From: Pigmentiphaga litoralis
GTDB taxonomy: Bacteria; Pseudomonadota; Gammaproteobacteria; Burkholderiales; Burkholderiaceae_B
Length of the DNA stretch: 64,000 bases
Reading direction: 5' to 3'
NCBI RefSeq assembly: GCF_013408655.1
Contig: NZ_JACCBP010000001.1
Coordinates: 620,001-684,000 of the forward strand
A program made the position numbers and the translations under genes. The number at the start of each line of letters is the position of its first letter. The first letter of the stretch is position 1. Below the pieces are notes generated by a model. That model was given only the letters and a program-made list of their open reading frames with translations. It ran no database searches and was not told the DNA's origin. Below, piece by piece: positions 54,771 through 63,310 of this stretch.

Positions 54771-56236
54771 TCGCCCGCGACGCGTGGCGGCACATGCTGC
54801 GCGACCGCGTCGCCGTGGTCGGCGCGCTGCTGTTGCTGGTGCTGACGGTCATCGCCGCGGCCACCTCGCATGAACGCCAGCGCGACGCGATGGCGCAGCG
54901 CGAGCGCTACCAGGCGGATGTCGATCAGCAGTTCGATGCACAGCCCGACCGGCATCCGCATCGTATGGTGCACTACGGACAATTCGTCTTCCGGCCGCTG
55001 AGCCCGCTTGCCGCATTCGACAGCGGCATCGACGCCTACACGGGCACCATGATCTTCCTGGAAGGTCACCGGCAGAACACCGCGAACTTCGGGGATGCAA
55101 GGCAATCGTCGTCCTTGCTACGCTTCGGGCAACTGACGCCTGCATTCGTCATGCAAACGCTGGCGCCGCTGCTGCTGGTGTTTCTGGGCTTTGGCCTGGT
55201 CGCGCGCGAGCGGGCGGCGGGCACCCTGCGCATCCTGATCACCCAGGGTGTCAGTGGCCGTCAGATCGCCGCCGGCAAGGCGCTGGCCTTGCTGGGCGCA
55301 GCGGCTGCGGTGCTGCTGCCGGCCGCCATGGCGTTGTTCTTTCTTGCCTTCGGTGATGTGCAGGCCATGGTGTCGGCAAGCCTGCTGACAGCGGGATATA
55401 CCTTGTGGCTGGCGATATGGGCGCTCGGAATCGTGGCCGTGTCGACGTTGTGCGCCCGGCCACGTGATGGCCTGATGGCGCTGTTGGCGGTATGGGTCAC
55501 GGTCGTGATCCTGCTGCCGCGCCTGGGCGCGGCATGGGCCGACGCGCGTGCTCCGTTGACGACACGCTTCGAAACCGACATTGCCATTGCACGTGACCTG
55601 GCCGCCATTGGCGACAGCCATCGTCCGGACGATCCGCACTTTGCCCGCTTCAAGGCCGATGTGCTCAAGCGCCATGGGGTCACCCGGCTGGAAGACCTGC
55701 CGGTCAACTACCGGGGACTGGTCGCCATCGAGGGCGAGCGGCTGACCAGTGCGCTGTTCAACCGTTACGCGACGGCCTCGTTCGAGCGGCAGGCGGCGCA
55801 GAGCGCCACGGTCGATTCCCTGGCGTGGCTGGCGCCAACCCTCGCCGTGCGGCGCCTGTCGATGACGCTGACGCAAACGGACCTGCCGAGCTATCGCCGA
55901 TTTGTCGAACAGGCCGAGGCCTATCGCTATCGCCTGGTGCAATCGCTGAACCAGATGCAGGCCGAGAAAGTGGACTACGTCAACGAACGCAAAGGCGCCG
56001 GGCCGACGCGTATTGCGCAGTCCAACTGGGAAAGCATCCCCGACTTCGTGTTCGACGCCGAAGCACCGCAAACGGTGATTGCGCGGGCAGGGCAGCCGGC
56101 AATGGTGCTGCTGGTCTGGCTGCTGCTAGCGGGCGGCGCGCTGGCGGCAGCCGCCAGGACGTTGGACGGTCGCGTGTCATCCGCGATGCGCCGCGCCCGA
56201 GTGCCAGACACCCGTTCCACGGAGGCTGCATCATGA
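54752..56236 (+). CDS. ABC-2-type permease with DUF3526
   Basis: A 494-residue membrane protein. The start is the ATG at 54752 (MRVIFLIARDAWRHMLRDR). It has one N-terminal transmembrane helix (about 21-37), a long periplasmic loop with a charged Gln-rich part, a cluster of about four helices at 130-260, a second large loop and a last helix at about 450-470. The pattern matches DUF3526 permeases (ABC-2 type). It overlaps the ATPase upstream and the next permease downstream (ATGA). The two permeases probably form a heterodimer. Confidence 0.88.
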   Translation: MRVIFLIARDAWRHMLRDRVAVVGALLLLVLTVIAAATSHERQRDAMAQRERYQADVDQQFDAQPDRHPHRMVHYGQFVFRPLSPLAAFDSGIDAYTGTMIFLEGHRQNTANFGDARQSSSLLRFGQLTPAFVMQTLAPLLLVFLGFGLVARERAAGTLRILITQGVSGRQIAAGKALALLGAAAAVLLPAAMALFFLAFGDVQAMVSASLLTAGYTLWLAIWALGIVAVSTLCARPRDGLMALLAVWVTVVILLPRLGAAWADARAPLTTRFETDIAIARDLAAIGDSHRPDDPHFARFKADVLKRHGVTRLEDLPVNYRGLVAIEGERLTSALFNRYATASFERQAAQSATVDSLAWLAPTLAVRRLSMTLTQTDLPSYRRFVEQAEAYRYRLVQSLNQMQAEKVDYVNERKGAGPTRIAQSNWESIPDFVFDAEAPQTVIARAGQPAMVLLVWLLLAGGALAAAARTLDGRVSSAMRRARVPDTRSTEAAS

Positions 56237-57654
56237 GCATGCTCAAACATGAATGGCGCTTGCTGATGCGGTCACGGCTGACCGTCGCGGCATTGCTGCT
56301 GTTGCTCGTGCTGACCGCGTTGGCCGTCGGCGCCGGCATTGCCCAGGTCAGAACCGAAGCCGCCACCATCGCGCGGCTCACGGCGATGCACGACACGGCC
56401 GCGTCCACTGCCCGCGACCCCACGCACGGTGGGGACGCAGGCTACGTGGCGTACTACACCTTCTTTCCGACCTGGCAATCACCGTCGGCCGCCAGCTTCC
56501 TGGCTGCTGGCATGCGCGACGTATCGCCCTATGTGCTGCGCGTGCGGGCGCTGGCCTTGCAAAGCCAGTTGCACGATGGCGAGACCCTGAACCCGGAAGT
56601 CACGGTGCTTGGCCGGTTCGACCTGGCATTTGTGTTGACCTATCTTGCGCCCCTGTTCGTCATCGCCTTGCTGCACGACCTGGTATCCGACGAACGCCAG
56701 TCGGGGCGCTTGCGGCTGTTGCTGACCTTGCCCGGACCCGTCGCCGCGTTGTGGTGGCGGCGCGCGGCGCTACGTTACCTGGCCTTGTTCGCGTGCGTGG
56801 CCATGCCCGTCATCGTCGGCAGCGGGGTACAGGGCCTGCCGTTGCCTGCGGTGGCAGAGGTGCTGACCGTCGTCGCGGCCTATCTCGCGTTCTGGGTCGG
56901 CCTCGCCCTGATCGTGGGCGCGCGCCCCTGGCGCGCCGCCACGCACGCCATTGCGCTGATGGGCGTGTGGGCGGTGCTGACCCTGGTCTTACCGGGTCTG
57001 GCAAATCTTGCCTCGTCGCGCGCCGCGCCCGTCGGCCAAGGGGTCGACCTGACCCTGACCCAGCGCGAGCACATCAACGCCGCCTGGGACCGGCCGCGCG
57101 ACGAAACCATGCAGGCGTTTTTCCAGACGCACCCGCAGTGGTCCGCCACCGCGGCGCTGCCGGAAAAGTTTCATTGGAAGTGGTACTTCGCCTTCCATCA
57201 GCTCGGTGATGAAGCCGTCGCGGCCGATGCGCAGGCCTACCGCGACGGGCTGCTGACGCGTCAGACGTGGTCGGAACACCTGGGATGGGTATTGCCGGGC
57301 GTGGCAGTGCAAGTTGCGTTGCAGCGATTGGCCGAGACAGATCTGCGGGCGCAACTGGCCTATCAGGACCGCGTCACGGCGTTCCACGATCGGTTGCGGG
57401 CGTTCTACTACCCGTTCGTGTTCAACGACGTTCGTTTCACCCGGCATGACGTGGCCAGGCTGCCCCGGTTCGGTGAACCCGTCGACACGCCGTTGGCGTT
57501 GTCCACCGTCGATGCTCCGGGGGTCGAAGTGGGTAGGAACGACGCAAAAAATGCCGCGACGGCTGATGTGCCCGGCTGGGCACGCGTCGCGGCATCGGGA
57601 CTGCTGATGCTATTGCTGGGCGGACTCGCAATCCGCCGAGTCAGACTGGACTAG
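56233..57654 (+). CDS. ABC-2-type permease with DUF3526, second subunit
   Basis: A 473-residue membrane protein starting MSMLKHEWRLLMRSRLTVAA at the ATG overlapping the previous stop. The layout is the same: an N-terminal helix (about 17-35), helices at about 130-260, a large external loop (HTHPQW-type soluble part) and a final helix at about 450-468 (GLLMLLLGGLAIRRV). It is similar in plan to the first permease. Last gene of the operon; the convergent gene ends 12 bases downstream. Confidence 0.88.
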   Translation: MSMLKHEWRLLMRSRLTVAALLLLLVLTALAVGAGIAQVRTEAATIARLTAMHDTAASTARDPTHGGDAGYVAYYTFFPTWQSPSAASFLAAGMRDVSPYVLRVRALALQSQLHDGETLNPEVTVLGRFDLAFVLTYLAPLFVIALLHDLVSDERQSGRLRLLLTLPGPVAALWWRRAALRYLALFACVAMPVIVGSGVQGLPLPAVAEVLTVVAAYLAFWVGLALIVGARPWRAATHAIALMGVWAVLTLVLPGLANLASSRAAPVGQGVDLTLTQREHINAAWDRPRDETMQAFFQTHPQWSATAALPEKFHWKWYFAFHQLGDEAVAADAQAYRDGLLTRQTWSEHLGWVLPGVAVQVALQRLAETDLRAQLAYQDRVTAFHDRLRAFYYPFVFNDVRFTRHDVARLPRFGEPVDTPLALSTVDAPGVEVGRNDAKNAATADVPGWARVAASGLLMLLLGGLAIRRVRLD

Positions 57655-57666
57655 GCAGGGCGCAGG

Positions 57667-58101
57667 TCAGACCTTGATCTCACCATCGTCCTCGCCATCC
57701 CAGTAGTGGATGCGCGAGGCGTGGACCTTGATCATCACGACCCCTGGGGTGTCGATGCCTTGCTCGAACCAGCGATCCAGCTCCTTCGTCCAGTGAGCTT
57801 CGAATTCCGCCTTGTCGCGGATCAGCTCGGCCTGGCCTTCCACGCCGATGAAAATCGGCGGCTTGCCCAGCAATCCTTTGCTGCCGCTGAATGACAGGCC
57901 GACTTGCGGGTCACGCTTGATGTCATCCACCATCCGCGACTTTTCCCACGTGAAGTAGTAGGAGTCGCCTTCGTATTCCACATCGCCGTTGTTGCTCATG
58001 GGCCGGGCAGCAATCTCGCCGCCTTCGGCGCGGGTATTGAGCATCGCGAAATCAATGCCTTGCATCTTCTTCGACAGGTCAGACAGGGTCCAATCAGACA
58101 T
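57667..58101 (-). CDS. Pyridoxamine-phosphate-oxidase-fold (general stress) flavin-binding protein
   Basis: A 144-residue split-barrel protein. MQGIDFAMLNTRAEGGEIAA, SNNGDVEYEGDSYYFTWEKS and IKVHASRIHYWDGEDD are typical of the small pyridox_oxidase_2/general stress protein 26 family, which binds FMN or a related flavin. No signal peptide. It stands alone, convergent with the ABC operon. Substrate and partner unknown. The 209 bases to the next gene contain nothing I can call. Confidence 0.86.
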   Translation of the reverse strand: MSDWTLSDLSKKMQGIDFAMLNTRAEGGEIAARPMSNNGDVEYEGDSYYFTWEKSRMVDDIKRDPQVGLSFSGSKGLLGKPPIFIGVEGQAELIRDKAEFEAHWTKELDRWFEQGIDTPGVVMIKVHASRIHYWDGEDDGEIKV

Positions 58102-58310
58102 GGCAGCTCCAGGAAAGGGTGGCGCGCAGCGGAGGGTGCCGCGGCAGCCGGTGATCAGGGGGTTCGCTGAATCGCGTCAGGGCGCCATTCATGCGAAGCG
58201 TGCCTGACACTCAGCAAGCGCCGCTCCCGACTGTTGAGCCATCCGCATCGGGCGCTGGACTCGCTCGGCGCCGCCCCCACCGTGTTCCCTTTTGTCCTGG
58301 AGTGCGCGAG

Positions 58311-58862
58311 TCAATCGGGCCGGGGCAATTCGGTGGACATGATGGGATGGTCCCGAAGCCAGGTCCGCAGTTGGCCACGCGTCCCGCCCTCGGCAACAAT
58401 ATCGGTCAACGTGGCGGAAAGCGCCTCGCCGGTAAGCGTTACCGTCTGGCTTACATTCCTGACCGTTCCGTCCGTGTAGTCGACTTCGACATCGTCCCCC
58501 GTCTTGAAGGGGAACGCCTGAATGTCGACCCCCGTCATGACGGCGACGCCTTTCGCCACGGCACCTCGCATCGCCTTGTAGGGCATGCTTGTGCAGATGA
58601 CCGACAAACCCAGCGATGCCATGGCGATAAAGCCTTGCAGATGCGGTTTGCCACAGCAGAAGTTGCGTCCCGCAACAATGATGTCGCCGGGCCGGACTCG
58701 ATCATGAAAGGCCGGATCGATCTGGCGGAACAGTTCCGGGACCAGGATGGACGGATCGTCAATGCGGCGGATCGCCATATCGAATGGAATCAGCCCTTCG
58801 TCCAGGGGAATATCGTCGCCAAAGACATGGCAGCGGCCGCGCCGCAGCAGTCGCGCTGTCAT
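58311..58862 (-). CDS. LeuD/aconitase-swivel small subunit, atypical
   Basis: A 183-residue aconitase swivel-domain protein. The N-terminal fold (CHVFGDDIPLDEGL near residue 11) and GDIIVAGRNFCCGKPHLQGF near 59 are recognisable. In LeuD and aconitase the latter motif is NFGCGSSREH, whose Ser and Arg bind substrate; here it reads NFCCGKPHLQ, so the usual catalytic serine is missing. Probably a dehydratase/hydratase for a different acid. Its start overlaps the large subunit stop by 4 bases. Confidence 0.8.
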   Translation of the reverse strand: MTARLLRRGRCHVFGDDIPLDEGLIPFDMAIRRIDDPSILVPELFRQIDPAFHDRVRPGDIIVAGRNFCCGKPHLQGFIAMASLGLSVICTSMPYKAMRGAVAKGVAVMTGVDIQAFPFKTGDDVEVDYTDGTVRNVSQTVTLTGEALSATLTDIVAEGGTRGQLRTWLRDHPIMSTELPRPD

Positions 58863-60160
58863 CGTGCACCCTTAGGAGATAAGGTCAACGAACGGCTGTC
58901 TGCAATGCAGCCGGCAATGGCCGATGCCGCGACTGTGACCGGACTGCCCAGATAGGCCTGCGCGGTCTTCGATCCGAAGCGGCCAGCGTGGTTGGTGGCA
59001 GCAGTCGAGATCGACGTCTCGCCATCGGCCAGCGGGCCCATGACTCCGCCTGCGCACGGCCCGCACCCCGGCGGCAGCACGATGGCGCCTGCCGCCTGGA
59101 ACACCTGCAGCAGGCCATCATTCGCAAGTCGCTGCACGGTCGCGACCGTGCCTGGCACCACAAAGAAACGAACATGACGTGCCACCGCGCGGTCACGAAG
59201 CACCGCCGCGGCACTGGCAAAATCCTCGTACATGCCCGAGCCACAGGCGCCAAGGTAGGCATGATCGACATGTGTGCCAGCCACCTCGTCAACGTCGACC
59301 CCGAACTGCGGTCCGCCGGGCAGGGCGACTTGCGGCGCCAGATGCGAGATGTCGACGTGCAGCGTGGCTTCGTAATGCGCGTCGGCATCGCCAGTCACTC
59401 CAATCCCGCCTTTGCCAAGATCCGAGGCCGTTGGCGTGAACCAGACATTGGCAACGCCAATTTCGGTCAAGGAGTTGCACAGGGCGACCCGGCCTGCCAG
59501 CGGCAGCCGCTCCACGTAGTCGCCCGAAAATTCGATAATGCGATTATCGTGCGCGGCCGGGAGCTTGCCTGCGGCGAACAGCGTGCTCAGGTGGAAACCG
59601 ACGTCGCGCGCCATGACGCCTGCACCTTGCTGTCCTTCAAGCAGGATTCTGACGGTATGCGGCACCTGTTCCCACACACTGCCCGTCGCCAGGACGGACA
59701 CGATTTCCGCTCCGGCTGCCACGGCCAACGCGCCAACTGCGCCGAAATTGGTGCAGTGCATGTCGTAGCAGGACAGGAACATTCCGGGACGGACCAGGCC
59801 CTGTTCAAGGGGAAACAGGTGCCCGTGCCCGCCACGGCCTGCGTCGTAGAACTGGGTGATCCCCCATTCACGAGCGATGCGGCGGATGCGCGTGCCCCGC
59901 AGCGCGCTGGCCGGACTAGCGTAGGCGACTTCATGGTCCGTCACGAACACCACACGCTCAGGCCGCCAGATCCGCTTGTAGCCAAGCTGGCTGAGCTCGT
60001 TGTATGCGGACTCGACGTATCCATCGTGGATGATGACCAGTTCGGGATCGGGAGACACCACGTCGCCGGGGCGGACGGACAAGACGCCGCTTGCCGCGGC
60101 CAGCACTTTTTCAGCCGCCGTCATGGGCGCGCGAGCGGGAGAAGGGAAAGGGGCGTTCAT
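58859..60160 (-). CDS. LeuC/aconitase-family large subunit, atypical
   Basis: A 433-residue iron-sulfur hydro-lyase. Cluster cysteines are probably Cys306 (LGACGSGM, where LeuC has CTNGR), Cys366 and Cys369 (GCGPCAGG). The usual DSHT substrate motif is replaced by SCYDMHCTNFGA (residues 130-141), and the STSNRNFEGR motif by STAATNHAGRFG. The fold is clear but the substrate pocket differs from isopropylmalate isomerase and aconitase. The start is the ATG at 60160 rather than a TTG 5 codons earlier. It is the middle part of an RraA/LeuC/LeuD-like operon. Confidence 0.85.
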   Translation of the reverse strand: MNAPFPSPARAPMTAAEKVLAAASGVLSVRPGDVVSPDPELVIIHDGYVESAYNELSQLGYKRIWRPERVVFVTDHEVAYASPASALRGTRIRRIAREWGITQFYDAGRGGHGHLFPLEQGLVRPGMFLSCYDMHCTNFGAVGALAVAAGAEIVSVLATGSVWEQVPHTVRILLEGQQGAGVMARDVGFHLSTLFAAGKLPAAHDNRIIEFSGDYVERLPLAGRVALCNSLTEIGVANVWFTPTASDLGKGGIGVTGDADAHYEATLHVDISHLAPQVALPGGPQFGVDVDEVAGTHVDHAYLGACGSGMYEDFASAAAVLRDRAVARHVRFFVVPGTVATVQRLANDGLLQVFQAAGAIVLPPGCGPCAGGVMGPLADGETSISTAATNHAGRFGSKTAQAYLGSPVTVAASAIAGCIADSRSLTLSPKGAR

Positions 60161-60199
60161 GCCTTTTGCGTCCAATAATCGTACAAAGCGTTTGGGGGA

Positions 60200-60862
60200 T
60201 CAGCCCGGCTTGCGCTGGATGATGTCGGCATACGATCCGCCTGCCTGCACGATGGCGTGAGCCTCGCGTTCGAACCGCAGCCTGGCCGCCAGGGCGGCAT
60301 CGGCCGCCTCAAACCCGCCTTGCGCAAGGATCACCACGCCGTCGTCGTCGGCGCACACCAGGTCGCCGGGGTGCACCACTTGCCCGCCTATGCAAACGGG
60401 CACCTGCAGCGCGCCGCGCTGGCCGCGCCGCCATCCGCTGACAACCGTGCCCGCGGCAAACACCGGAAAACCGAGCTGGCGAATGTCCACAATGTCGCGC
60501 ACATGCCCGTTGCTGACCACGCCGGCAATGCCGCGGCGCTGTGCGATGGCCGTGCCAGTTCCGCCCCACGTACATGCCGTCTGGGCGGCACCAATGTCGA
60601 TGACGATCACGGAACCAGGGGGGGCGGTGTCGGTCGCCTCGGTAATGTCGTCGCCATAGCCGGGCGGCGCCCGCACGGTGAATGCCGGGCCGACACACAA
60701 CACGTTGGACACCATCGCTCGAATGCAGGGCGCCACGTCTCCCCGCTTGCCAGCGGCCTCGTAGGCAGCGGCTGCCGATCCGGATCTGAGGCTATCCGCG
60801 AGCCGGCTCATGACCGGACGTGTCATCGCTTCGGTTTCGTCCAATGGCTTGAGCTTGTTCAT
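60200..60862 (-). CDS. RraA-family aldolase (HMG/CHA aldolase-like)
   Basis: A 220-residue RraA-fold protein. CVGPAFTVRAPPGYGDDITE near residue 56, VIVIDIGAAQTACTWGGTGT near 86 and IAGVVSNGHVRDIVDI near 111 carry the GG...RD metal and substrate site of class II aldolases that cleave 4-hydroxy-4-methyl- or 4-carboxy-4-hydroxy-2-oxo acids to pyruvate. The true RraA RNase E inhibitor shares the fold; the catabolic operon favours the aldolase. The start (ATG 60862) overlaps the Bug stop by 4 bases. It probably cleaves the product of the adjacent hydratase. Confidence 0.83.
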   Translation of the reverse strand: MNKLKPLDETEAMTRPVMSRLADSLRSGSAAAAYEAAGKRGDVAPCIRAMVSNVLCVGPAFTVRAPPGYGDDITEATDTAPPGSVIVIDIGAAQTACTWGGTGTAIAQRRGIAGVVSNGHVRDIVDIRQLGFPVFAAGTVVSGWRRGQRGALQVPVCIGGQVVHPGDLVCADDDGVVILAQGGFEAADAALAARLRFEREAHAIVQAGGSYADIIQRKPG

Positions 60863-61878
60863 TCTTTCGGGATCCGAGCGGCCGATGCAATGTCCTGCCA
60901 GCGTTTCACGTCGGTGCGCAGGAAGGTCCCGAACTGTTGCGGGCTGTTGGCCGGTGCGACGGCAATATTGGCTTTTGCGAGGCGGTCCTGCATGGCGGGC
61001 GAAGTGATGATCGTCACGATCTCCTGATTCAGACGGCGGGCGATGTCGGCCGGCATGCCCTTCGGCCCGAGCAGGCCCACCCACCCTTCGATGACGAAGT
61101 CCTTCAGTTCCGGAACCGCTGACTGCGCCGCCGCGGGGATCCCTGGCAGTTGCGGGGTAGGGGCTGCGCTGGCCACAGCAATCGGCTTCAGTCGGCCAGA
61201 CTCGAAATGGGGCTTGGCCGACAGCACGGCGTCGAACATGAACTGCACCTGTCCGCCGATCAGGTCGGTCAGGGCCTGGGGACTGCCCTTGTAGGGCACG
61301 CCCAGCACGTCCACACCGAGCCGCGACAGGAACGCGGCCATGGTCAGATGCTGGATGGTTCCGGTGCCTGCCGTGGCGTAGCTGTAGGACTTCGGATTCT
61401 TGCGGATCTCTGCGACGAAATCTTCCAGCTTGCCCTGCGGGAAGTCGGCGCGCGTCAGCAGGACCATGGGCGAGACCGCCACCTGAACAATTGGGGTGAA
61501 GTCTTCCACGATGTCGAAGGGCAGCGACTTGTAGATGGCCGGGCTGATGGCCGCGGACGTCGACGTCATCAGCAAGGTGTAGCCGTCAGGGTCGGATTTG
61601 GCGACGTAGCTTGCGCCCAGTTGCCCAGCCGCGCCGACCTTTTTTTCAACAACCACCGACTGTCCGAGCTTTTCGGAAAGCTGCTCCGATAAAAAGCGGG
61701 CTGCGACGTCGGACGAGTTACCTGGCGGGAACGGCGCGACGATGCGGATAGGCTTGCTGGGGTACGCCGGTTGAGCCGACGCCATGAATGGACTGACCGT
61801 CATCAGGGCGGCAATGGCGAGTCGGACAACGGTGCGTGGGGCGGCAAACCGCCATGGAAATGACGAGGCCTGGGGCAT
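60859..61878 (-). CDS. Bug/TctC-family tripartite tricarboxylate receptor
   Basis: A 339-residue periplasmic receptor. The start is the ATG at 61878, with AGGAGA 7 bases upstream; the signal peptide ends near residue 40 (PFMASAQPAYP). Bug signatures are PIRIVAPFPPGNSSDVAARF, VVVEKKVGAAGQLGASYVAK and VPYKGSPQALTDLIGGQVQF. First gene of the operon with the RraA aldolase and atypical dehydratase, whose substrate it should bind. It is divergent from a LysR gene. Confidence 0.93.
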   Translation of the reverse strand: MPQASSFPWRFAAPRTVVRLAIAALMTVSPFMASAQPAYPSKPIRIVAPFPPGNSSDVAARFLSEQLSEKLGQSVVVEKKVGAAGQLGASYVAKSDPDGYTLLMTSTSAAISPAIYKSLPFDIVEDFTPIVQVAVSPMVLLTRADFPQGKLEDFVAEIRKNPKSYSYATAGTGTIQHLTMAAFLSRLGVDVLGVPYKGSPQALTDLIGGQVQFMFDAVLSAKPHFESGRLKPIAVASAAPTPQLPGIPAAAQSAVPELKDFVIEGWVGLLGPKGMPADIARRLNQEIVTIITSPAMQDRLAKANIAVAPANSPQQFGTFLRTDVKRWQDIASAARIPKE

Positions 61879-61993
61879 GGAATGTCTCCTGTCTGGCCGG
61901 TCACGGTCATGGCGCGCCGGCATGTTCGTTCAGGTCGCCGGCGTCTGCCAGGGCCTGATGAGACAAAGTGTAGGAGCGGTCTGCAAGCACAAC

Positions 61994-62015
61994 AATCGCG
62001 ATTATCGAAGCGATT
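61994..62015. promoter_or_regulatory. Candidate LysR operator AATCGC-N10-GCGATT
   Basis: AATCGC (61994-61999) and GCGATT (62010-62015) form a perfect 6-base inverted repeat with a 10-base spacer, in the 187 bases between the Bug receptor and lysR start codons. The rest of that gap shows no gene. A site for the adjacent LysR protein is likely. Confidence 0.5.
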
Positions 62016-62065
62016 ACGAAGGTTTTCCGTACAATCGCCCGTCGGTTTTCAAAAGGGGATGGGCG

Positions 62066-62980
62066 ATGACACGACCGGTCGATTGGCGCACCCACGTCAA
62101 CCTCAAGCTGTTGAATACCTTCTTGCTGGTGGGCGAGGCGCAGAGTTTCCGCGGCGCTGCCGATCGTGCGCATCGTTCGGGCTCGGCGGTCAGCAGCCAG
62201 ATACGCAAGCTTGAAGACCAGCTTGGCGTGGCCCTGTTTCATCGGACCACACGGCAGGTTCGCCTGACTCAGGAAGGCGAGCAACTGCTGGTGTGCGTGC
62301 GTCGCGCCCTGCACGACATTGAAGAAGGGTTGCAGCAGATCCAGGAATCGGCCGATATCCAGCGTGGCCGCATCTCCCTGGCCTGCGCGCCCACCGTCGC
62401 GGGTACCCGCCTGGGCAGCGTTCTTGCCGCGTTCGAGCAGCACTATCCAGGCATCCGCGTGTCGGTGCGCGAAATTACCGCCGCCGCGCTATTCGAAAGC
62501 GTGCGCCAGCGTGAGGTGGACTTCGGAATCAGTGTCGTGATCGACAGTCCGGAATTCCGGTTCCAGCGGATCCTGACGGACCCCCTGTATGCGTTGGTGC
62601 CGCGCAGCCGCATCCCGCGCGATCGAAAGACCATCACCCTGAAGGCTCTGTCGGCCATGCCGTTGCTGCTGCTGGAGCAGGGGACGGCGCTGCGCAAGAA
62701 CGTGGAGGATGCGATGGCCGAACAGGGCTTGACGGTGCAGACGCGCTACCAGTTCATCCAGGCGCAGACCTTGATTTCGATGGCGTCGGCCGGCCTGGGA
62801 GCGGCGGTCTTGCCGAACATCGTCATTCCCGCCCAACTCGATCCTTCCGTGCAGAAGCTGCGGATCGTCGATCCGCCCCTGGTGCGGGAAATGGCCGTGG
62901 TTACCTTGCCCGGCCAATCCCTGTCGCCGGCGGCGTCGCGTCTGATCGAGTTGTTGCAGCAGATGATGAGCGCGTCGTGA
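62066..62980 (+). CDS. LysR-family transcriptional regulator
   Basis: A 304-residue LysR protein starting MTRPVDWRTHVNLKLLNTFL behind an AAAAGGGGAT ribosome site; upstream in-frame codons are rejected. The helix-turn-helix is at about 13-72 (SFRGAADRAHRSGSAVSSQI, then LEDQLGVALFHRTT) and the PBP2-like effector domain follows. It is divergent from the Bug/aldolase/dehydratase operon and most likely controls it. Effector unknown, but probably the imported acid or a product. Confidence 0.92.
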   Translation: MTRPVDWRTHVNLKLLNTFLLVGEAQSFRGAADRAHRSGSAVSSQIRKLEDQLGVALFHRTTRQVRLTQEGEQLLVCVRRALHDIEEGLQQIQESADIQRGRISLACAPTVAGTRLGSVLAAFEQHYPGIRVSVREITAAALFESVRQREVDFGISVVIDSPEFRFQRILTDPLYALVPRSRIPRDRKTITLKALSAMPLLLLEQGTALRKNVEDAMAEQGLTVQTRYQFIQAQTLISMASAGLGAAVLPNIVIPAQLDPSVQKLRIVDPPLVREMAVVTLPGQSLSPAASRLIELLQQMMSAS

Positions 62981-62987
62981 CGCCCCC

Positions 62988-63230
62988 TCAGTGCTTGCCG
63001 CGTCCCGGCTTGCCCTTGGCCGCGGCGGCCGCGGCAACGCGTTGCTCGAACAGGGCCTCGGCGTCCTTGACGGCGTTGGCTACCGTTCGCAGGTCGGGGT
63101 TGTCGTCGTGGGGAATGAAGTAATCCGCCGCCTGGGCGCGGACGACGCACTTGATGGCGGCGGATTCGGTCAGGTCGTGGTTCTCGGTCAGCAGTGTGGC
63201 GACTTCGTCCAGATATTCTTCGTAGGTCAT
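62988..63230 (-). CDS. Small uncharacterised helical protein
   Basis: About 80 residues starting MTYEEYLDEVATLLTENHDL; a longer reading from 63275 adds a basic lead and is less likely. No signal peptide or known domain. Core: TESAAIKCVVRAQAADYFIP, then HDDNPDLRTVANAVKDAEAL, and a Lys/Gly/Ala-rich basic tail (AAAAAKGKPGRGKH). It lies in the same direction as the Bug gene 80 bases upstream of it on that strand. Function unknown. Confidence 0.7.
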   Translation of the reverse strand: MTYEEYLDEVATLLTENHDLTESAAIKCVVRAQAADYFIPHDDNPDLRTVANAVKDAEALFEQRVAAAAAAKGKPGRGKH

Positions 63231-63310
63231 GCGGCGGCTCGTAGGGCGATGATGGCGGGAGTGCAATGCCGCCATTATCGGCCATCGCGGCGCGGGGCGC
63301 TGTCAGCGCG

